Source: Nocardia rhizosphaerihabitans (lineage in GTDB: Bacteria; Actinomycetota; Actinomycetes; Mycobacteriales; Mycobacteriaceae). Taken from it: a stretch of 64,000 nt of DNA. Positions 60,520 to 64,000 of the stretch are shown piece after piece; within the stretch, counting starts at the first letter, position 1, and each line of letters starts with the position of its first letter. The notes beneath the pieces were generated by a model, which saw only the letters and a list, made by a program, of their open reading frames with translations, was not told the DNA's origin and searched no databases. The stretch covers positions 2,595-66,594 of the forward strand of contig NZ_BMNE01000002.1 in assembly GCF_014646295.1 (NCBI RefSeq), written 5' to 3'. A program made the translations under genes and the position numbers.

Positions 60520-61718
60520 CGCAGCCCCGGCCCTCGCCCGGACCAGGTCCAGGCATACGCGGGATCCTCGCAGGCCAGCGCGCCCTCCCCGAGTTGCAGC
60601 GGCCGGAACGTATCGACCATCACCGCCAGTTCGTCGAAGAACTCCGCGCCGATGCTGCGTTCGTAGGCGCCCGGTTGCGGGCCGTGCGCGTACCCGCCAG
60701 GATGCACCGACACCGAACCCTGGGTGATCCCGGAGCCCCTGCGCGCCTCGTAGTTTCCGCCGCAATAGAACATGATCTCGTCGGAATCCACATTGGAGTG
60801 GTAGTATGGCACGGGAATCGACAGCGGGTGGTAGTCCACCTTGCGCGGCACGAAATTGCAGACGACGAAGTTGCTGCCCTCGAACGCCTGATGCACCGGC
60901 GGCGGCTGATGCACCCGGCCGGTGATCGGTTCGAAGTCGGCGATATCGAAGGTGTACGGGTACAGGCAGCCGTCCCAGCCGACCACATCGAACGGGTGCG
61001 TGGCGTAGGTCATCCTGGTGCCGACCACTTCGGCGCCGGGCCGGTGCTTGACCAGCACCTCCACCTCGGCACCCTCGGCGAGCAGGAGTTCGGACGGGCC
61101 GTGCAGGTCCCGCTCGCAGTACGGCGAATTCTCCAGCAGCTGACCGAATTTCGAGAGATACCGCTTGGGTGGCGTGATGTGGCTCGACGCCTCGATCACA
61201 TACGCGCGCAACGGTTCCTCGCCGGTGGGCAGCCAGCGATGCGTGGTCGCTCGCGGCATGATCAGCTGATCACCCTGGCGCACCGGCACCGCGCCGAACA
61301 CGCTCTCCACCACGGCCGCACCGGATTCCACGTACACCAGCTCGTCGCCGATGGCATTGCGGTACAGCGGGGACGCGCCTTTGCCGACCACATAGGAGAT
61401 CCGCACGTCGGCATTGCCCAGCAGCAACCTGCGGCCGGTGACCGGGTCGGTCTTGGCGGGTGTATCGCCGGGAAAGAGATCGGGAAGACGCAGGTGCCGA
61501 TGGCGCAGTGGATGATTCGGCGTCAGCGTTTGATCGGGCAGCTCCCACACGCCCGCGTCGATGATCGCGGGCGGTAGACCACGGTGGTAGAGGAGCGAGG
61601 AGTCACCGGAGAACCCTTCCTCGCCCATCAGCTCCTCGTAATAGAGGTTGCCGCGCTCGTCCCGATGCTGCGTATGCCGCTTCGGTGGCACCGAACCGAG
61701 CTGCCGATAAAACGCCAC
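60516..61718 (-). CDS. hmgA: Homogentisate 1,2-dioxygenase
   Basis: A 400-residue cupin-type iron dioxygenase opening the homogentisate ring. Signatures: RQLGSVPPKRHTQHR at the N-terminus, YATHPFDVVGWDGCLYPYTF, VPYYHSNVDSDEIMFYCGG, and SVSVHPGGYAHGPQPGAYE, which carry the iron-binding His/Glu set. The GTG at 61718 has GGGAGG at 7 bases; the GTG two codons earlier is too close. It overlaps fahA by 4 bp. The pair is inserted into the thiC-xthA backbone. Confidence 0.95.
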   Translation of the reverse strand: MAFYRQLGSVPPKRHTQHRDERGNLYYEELMGEEGFSGDSSLLYHRGLPPAIIDAGVWELPDQTLTPNHPLRHRHLRLPDLFPGDTPAKTDPVTGRRLLLGNADVRISYVVGKGASPLYRNAIGDELVYVESGAAVVESVFGAVPVRQGDQLIMPRATTHRWLPTGEEPLRAYVIEASSHITPPKRYLSKFGQLLENSPYCERDLHGPSELLLAEGAEVEVLVKHRPGAEVVGTRMTYATHPFDVVGWDGCLYPYTFDIADFEPITGRVHQPPPVHQAFEGSNFVVCNFVPRKVDYHPLSIPVPYYHSNVDSDEIMFYCGGNYEARRGSGITQGSVSVHPGGYAHGPQPGAYERSIGAEFFDELAVMVDTFRPLQLGEGALACEDPAYAWTWSGRGPGLR

Positions 61719-61784
61719 AAGCACACCTCCCGCTACGTCGCAGGTCGGATGGTCCTGTCATCCACGGTACCGCTCGCGGCAGGC

Positions 61785-62600
61785 TCAGTCGGTGAACTCC
61801 GCGATGACCGGGGCGTGGTCGCTGGCGCCCTTGCCCTTGCGCTCGTCCCGGTCGACCGAGGCGTCCTTGACCGTGTCGGCGAGGGCGGGGGAGGCGAGGA
61901 TGAAGTCGATGCGCATGCCCTCCTTGCGGGGGAAACGCAGCTGGGTGTAGTCCCAGTAGGTGTAGACGCCGGGTCCCGGCGCGAACGGGCGCAGCACATC
62001 GCGGAAGCCGGTGTCGAGCATGCTCTGGAACGCGGCGCGCTCGGGCCCCGAGGTGTGGGTCTTGCCCTCGAAGAACTCCGGCGACCACACGTCGTCGTCG
62101 GTCGGCGCGATATTCCAGTCGCCGACCAGGGCGATCTTCGCCGCCGGATCGTCGGCCAGCCAGCCGGTCGCCTGCTCACGCAGGGTCGACAGCCAGTTCA
62201 GCTTGTAGGCGTAATGCGGGTCGGCGAGGGCGCGGCCGTTGGGCACGTACAGGCTCCACACCCGCACTCCGCCGCAGGTCGCGCCGATCGCCCTGGCCTC
62301 GACCACCGGCGACTCGATCAGCGAGTCGCCCGCGTTCTTGTCGAAACCGGGCTGGTGCGGGAACGCGACCTCGACATCGGTGAGGCCGACCCGGGACACG
62401 ATGGCCACACCGTTCCACTGGTTGAGCCCGACGTGGGCGACCTCGTAGCCGGCCGCGTCGAACTGCTCGTAGGGGAACTGGTCGTCGCGGCACTTGGTTT
62501 CCTGGATCGCCAGCACATCGATGTCGTTGCGGTCGAGGAAGGCGATCACCCGATCGACGCGGGAGCGGACCGAGTTGACGTTCCAGGTGGCGAGACGCAC
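61785..62600 (-). CDS. xthA: Exodeoxyribonuclease III (AP endonuclease)
   Basis: A 271-residue exonuclease/endonuclease/phosphatase-fold enzyme for abasic-site repair. Catalytic residues are in ATWNVNSV (Asn), IQETK (Glu), GDWNIAPTDDD (Asp/Asn), RIDFIL (Asp) and ASDHAPV (Asp-His). The start is a GTG with AGGAA before it. It lies next to the GNAT gene and def, the same order as M. tuberculosis Rv0427c-Rv0429c. Confidence 0.96.
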   Translation of the reverse strand: MRLATWNVNSVRSRVDRVIAFLDRNDIDVLAIQETKCRDDQFPYEQFDAAGYEVAHVGLNQWNGVAIVSRVGLTDVEVAFPHQPGFDKNAGDSLIESPVVEARAIGATCGGVRVWSLYVPNGRALADPHYAYKLNWLSTLREQATGWLADDPAAKIALVGDWNIAPTDDDVWSPEFFEGKTHTSGPERAAFQSMLDTGFRDVLRPFAPGPGVYTYWDYTQLRFPRKEGMRIDFILASPALADTVKDASVDRDERKGKGASDHAPVIAEFTD

Positions 62601-62615
62601 TGTCGCGTTCCTTTC

Positions 62616-63578
62616 CTACGTCGCGCTGGGCGGCGCGGCGTAGCGGTAGCTGTGGTGTTCGAGGAAGCCGAGCTCGCGGTAGAGCGCGAGTCCGGCGGCA
62701 TTGCCTACTTCCACCTGCACGTAGGCGTGGGTGGCGCCGTGCTCGGCGCCCCAGCGGATCAGTTCGGCGCACAGCAGCGCGGCGAGTCCGTTGCGGCGGT
62801 GCGCGGTCGCGACGGCGACACAGGTCAGGCCGACCCAGCGCCTGCCGTCGGGTGCGGTGGTCACCGCGCCGCGGCCGATGGCCAGCGGCTCCGGCATGCC
62901 GAGCGAGGCGAAGCCGAGCGCGCCGTCCAGGACCGAGGTGAGCACGGTGCGGTCCGGTGCGCGCACGGTTGGATCGAGCGGTATCTCGCCGCGGTACCGG
63001 TGCACAGCCAGCCAGCCGTCGTCGGGTTCGGCGGCGATCCGCACCATCGACGGGCCTTGTGGCAGCACGAAATTCGCGATGTCGAGACCGAGGACGACGG
63101 TCTCGCTCCAGGTGTTCCAGCCCGGCGGGACCGGGGCGAGCCGATCGGGCAGCTGCAACAGCAGCGGCAGCCCGTTGGCGGTGTACCAGTCCGCTATCCG
63201 GTGCATGGTGTCGATCGACAACACCGCGGGCACGCCGGATTCACCCAGCGGCACAGCGGAATTCGCGCGCCCGGTGTAGCCGTTGCCCGCCCGCACGAGC
63301 CAGCCGTCGATCCACAGGTGACTGCTGCCCGGCCACGCCGCGGCCGCCGCGGTCTCCAGCGACCTGATCTCCTTGGTGCGAATCGGCCTCGGCCCCAGAG
63401 CTTTCAGCGCGACGACCCGATCGGCCGCGACCGAGACCAGCTCGCCCTCGGCGGTGCGCACCGACGGCGGACTCAGCGACACCAGTTCGCCGATCACATC
63501 GGTGAGCGGCTGTGGATAACCCTCCGGCAGCTGGTACCGCATCACCACGCGGCGGCCGAGGGGGATCTCAGTCGTCAT
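62616..63578 (-). CDS. GNAT-family acetyltransferase
   Basis: A 320-residue two-part protein. The C-terminal half is a GNAT domain with the acetyl-CoA loop ([24 protein letters not shown]) and [22 protein letters not shown]. The N-terminal half is an SH3-like/degenerate GNAT region. It is in the position and size range of M. tuberculosis Rv0428c. It overlaps def by 11 bp and so is coupled to deformylase. Its acetyl acceptor is unknown. Confidence 0.9.
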   Translation of the reverse strand: MTTEIPLGRRVVMRYQLPEGYPQPLTDVIGELVSLSPPSVRTAEGELVSVAADRVVALKALGPRPIRTKEIRSLETAAAAAWPGSSHLWIDGWLVRAGNGYTGRANSAVPLGESGVPAVLSIDTMHRIADWYTANGLPLLLQLPDRLAPVPPGWNTWSETVVLGLDIANFVLPQGPSMVRIAAEPDDGWLAVHRYRGEIPLDPTVRAPDRTVLTSVLDGALGFASLGMPEPLAIGRGAVTTAPDGRRWVGLTCVAVATAHRRNGLAALLCAELIRWGAEHGATHAYVQVEVGNAAGLALYRELGFLEHHSYRYAAPPSAT

Positions 63579-64000
63579 GACCGAACGGATCGGGCACCGT
63601 GCCCGGGATCCAGCTCAGACCCGGTGTGCCCCAGCCGTTGCGCTTGATGGCCTTCTTCGCCGCGCGGGCATTGCGGCCGATCAGCACGTCGACGTAGAGG
63701 AATCCGTCGAGGTGGCCCACTTCGTGCTGGAGCATCCTGGCGAAGAAGCCGGTGCCCTCGATGTCGACGGGCTCGCCCTTCTCGTCGGTGCCGGTGACCC
63801 TGGCCCAGTCGGCGCGACCGGTGGGGAACTGCTCGCCCGGCACGGACAGGCAACCCTCTTCGTCGTCGTCGGGATCGGGCATGGTCTCCGGGATCGCGGA
63901 GGTCTCCAGCACCGGGTTGATCACCACGCCTTTGCGGCGGATCGGCTGGCCTGTCGCGTCGAAGTCGGGGCAGTCGTAGACGAACAGCCGCTTGCCGACG
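63568..64000 (-). CDS. def: Peptide deformylase (5' end outside window)
   Basis: The C-terminal 143 residues of the metallohydrolase that removes the formyl group from nascent proteins. Two of the three deformylase motifs are visible: EGCLSVPG (metal Cys) and HEVGH (HExxH). Motif 1 and the start codon lie beyond position 64000. An in-frame GTG inside the gene is not a real start, since [17 protein letters not shown] continues upstream. It is the first gene of the def-GNAT-xthA group. Confidence 0.95.
   Translation of the reverse strand, partial: VGKRLFVYDCPDFDATGQPIRRKGVVINPVLETSAIPETMPDPDDDEEGCLSVPGEQFPTGRADWARVTGTDEKGEPVDIEGTGFFARMLQHEVGHLDGFLYVDVLIGRNARAAKKAIKRNGWGTPGLSWIPGTVPDPFGHDD

Noticed and set aside
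61584..63647. A 687-codon plus-strand open frame opposite xthA, the GNAT gene and part of hmgA.
   Set aside because: Same reason: no recognisable domain, and complete catalytic motifs on the other strand.

Overview
The window is high-GC DNA from a mycolic-acid actinobacterium (Mycobacteriales), most likely Nocardia or a close relative. I infer this from gene order, not from a database match. The genes fgd1-pta-ackA-pknG-glnH-glnX-mutT3-thiE/thiO-thiS-thiG (7.9-22.0 kb), then thiD, thiC, xthA, a GNAT gene and def (42.2-64.0 kb), follow the order of Mycobacterium tuberculosis Rv0407-Rv0429c. Extra genes are interleaved. Codon use is strongly GC3-biased, GTG starts are common, and many adjacent genes overlap by 4 bp (ATGA/GTGA).

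Layout. 0-1.8 kb: a small NfeD-like / flotillin-like / GRAM-like operon. 1.8-3.0 kb: a DJ-1/PfpI gene with its MarR regulator and a double operator. 3.1-7.9 kb: an exported serine protease, an FHA-HTH protein, a YceI protein, a CE1758/CE1759-type flavin monooxygenase/reductase pair and a HAD phosphatase. 8-10.1 kb: F420 functions (Fgd1, a Ddn-like reductase) around a MerR regulator. 10.1-18.4 kb: acetate activation/overflow (pta-ackA) and the amino-acid sensing GlnX-GlnH-PknG set. 18.5-22 kb: mutT3 and thiazole/thiamine synthesis.

22-42 kb is mostly accessory. It holds an ABC-2 exporter, a class III nucleotide cyclase, a large acyl-CoA carboxylase operon with an AtuA-family protein and a TetR regulator, a VapBC toxin-antitoxin pair, an NmrA-like reductase, and a GT39 / GT2-GtrA cell-envelope glycosylation pair. 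It ends with a methyltransferase and a TetR regulator.

42-54.5 kb: thiD, a CobW/ZigA-type GTPase behind a Zur-box-like site, an epoxide hydrolase/TetR pair sharing a long operator, a sulfonate-type ABC transporter, a DHA2 exporter, an ArsR/SRPBCC operon with a well-resolved promoter and two operators, a thioesterase and a choloylglycine-hydrolase-family enzyme. 54.5-64 kb: thiC behind a TPP riboswitch, an MMPL transporter, two tiny exported two-cysteine proteins, homogentisate catabolism (hmgA-fahA), xthA, a GNAT gene and a def truncated by the window edge.

Functional threads. Thiamine synthesis is split over three loci, and only thiC carries a visible riboswitch. F420 reduction sits beside a likely F420H2 user. 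Paired regulators and operators are unusually easy to read here (MarR, MerR, TetR x3, ArsR, VapB, Zur-like). I saw no rRNA, tRNA, CRISPR array, insertion sequence or phage genes. I found no clearly new multi-gene system. The best candidates for novelty are the AtuA-carboxylase operon lacking its usual partners, the Zur-box-linked CobW beside thiD, the paired small exported cysteine proteins, and several long intergenic inverted repeats.
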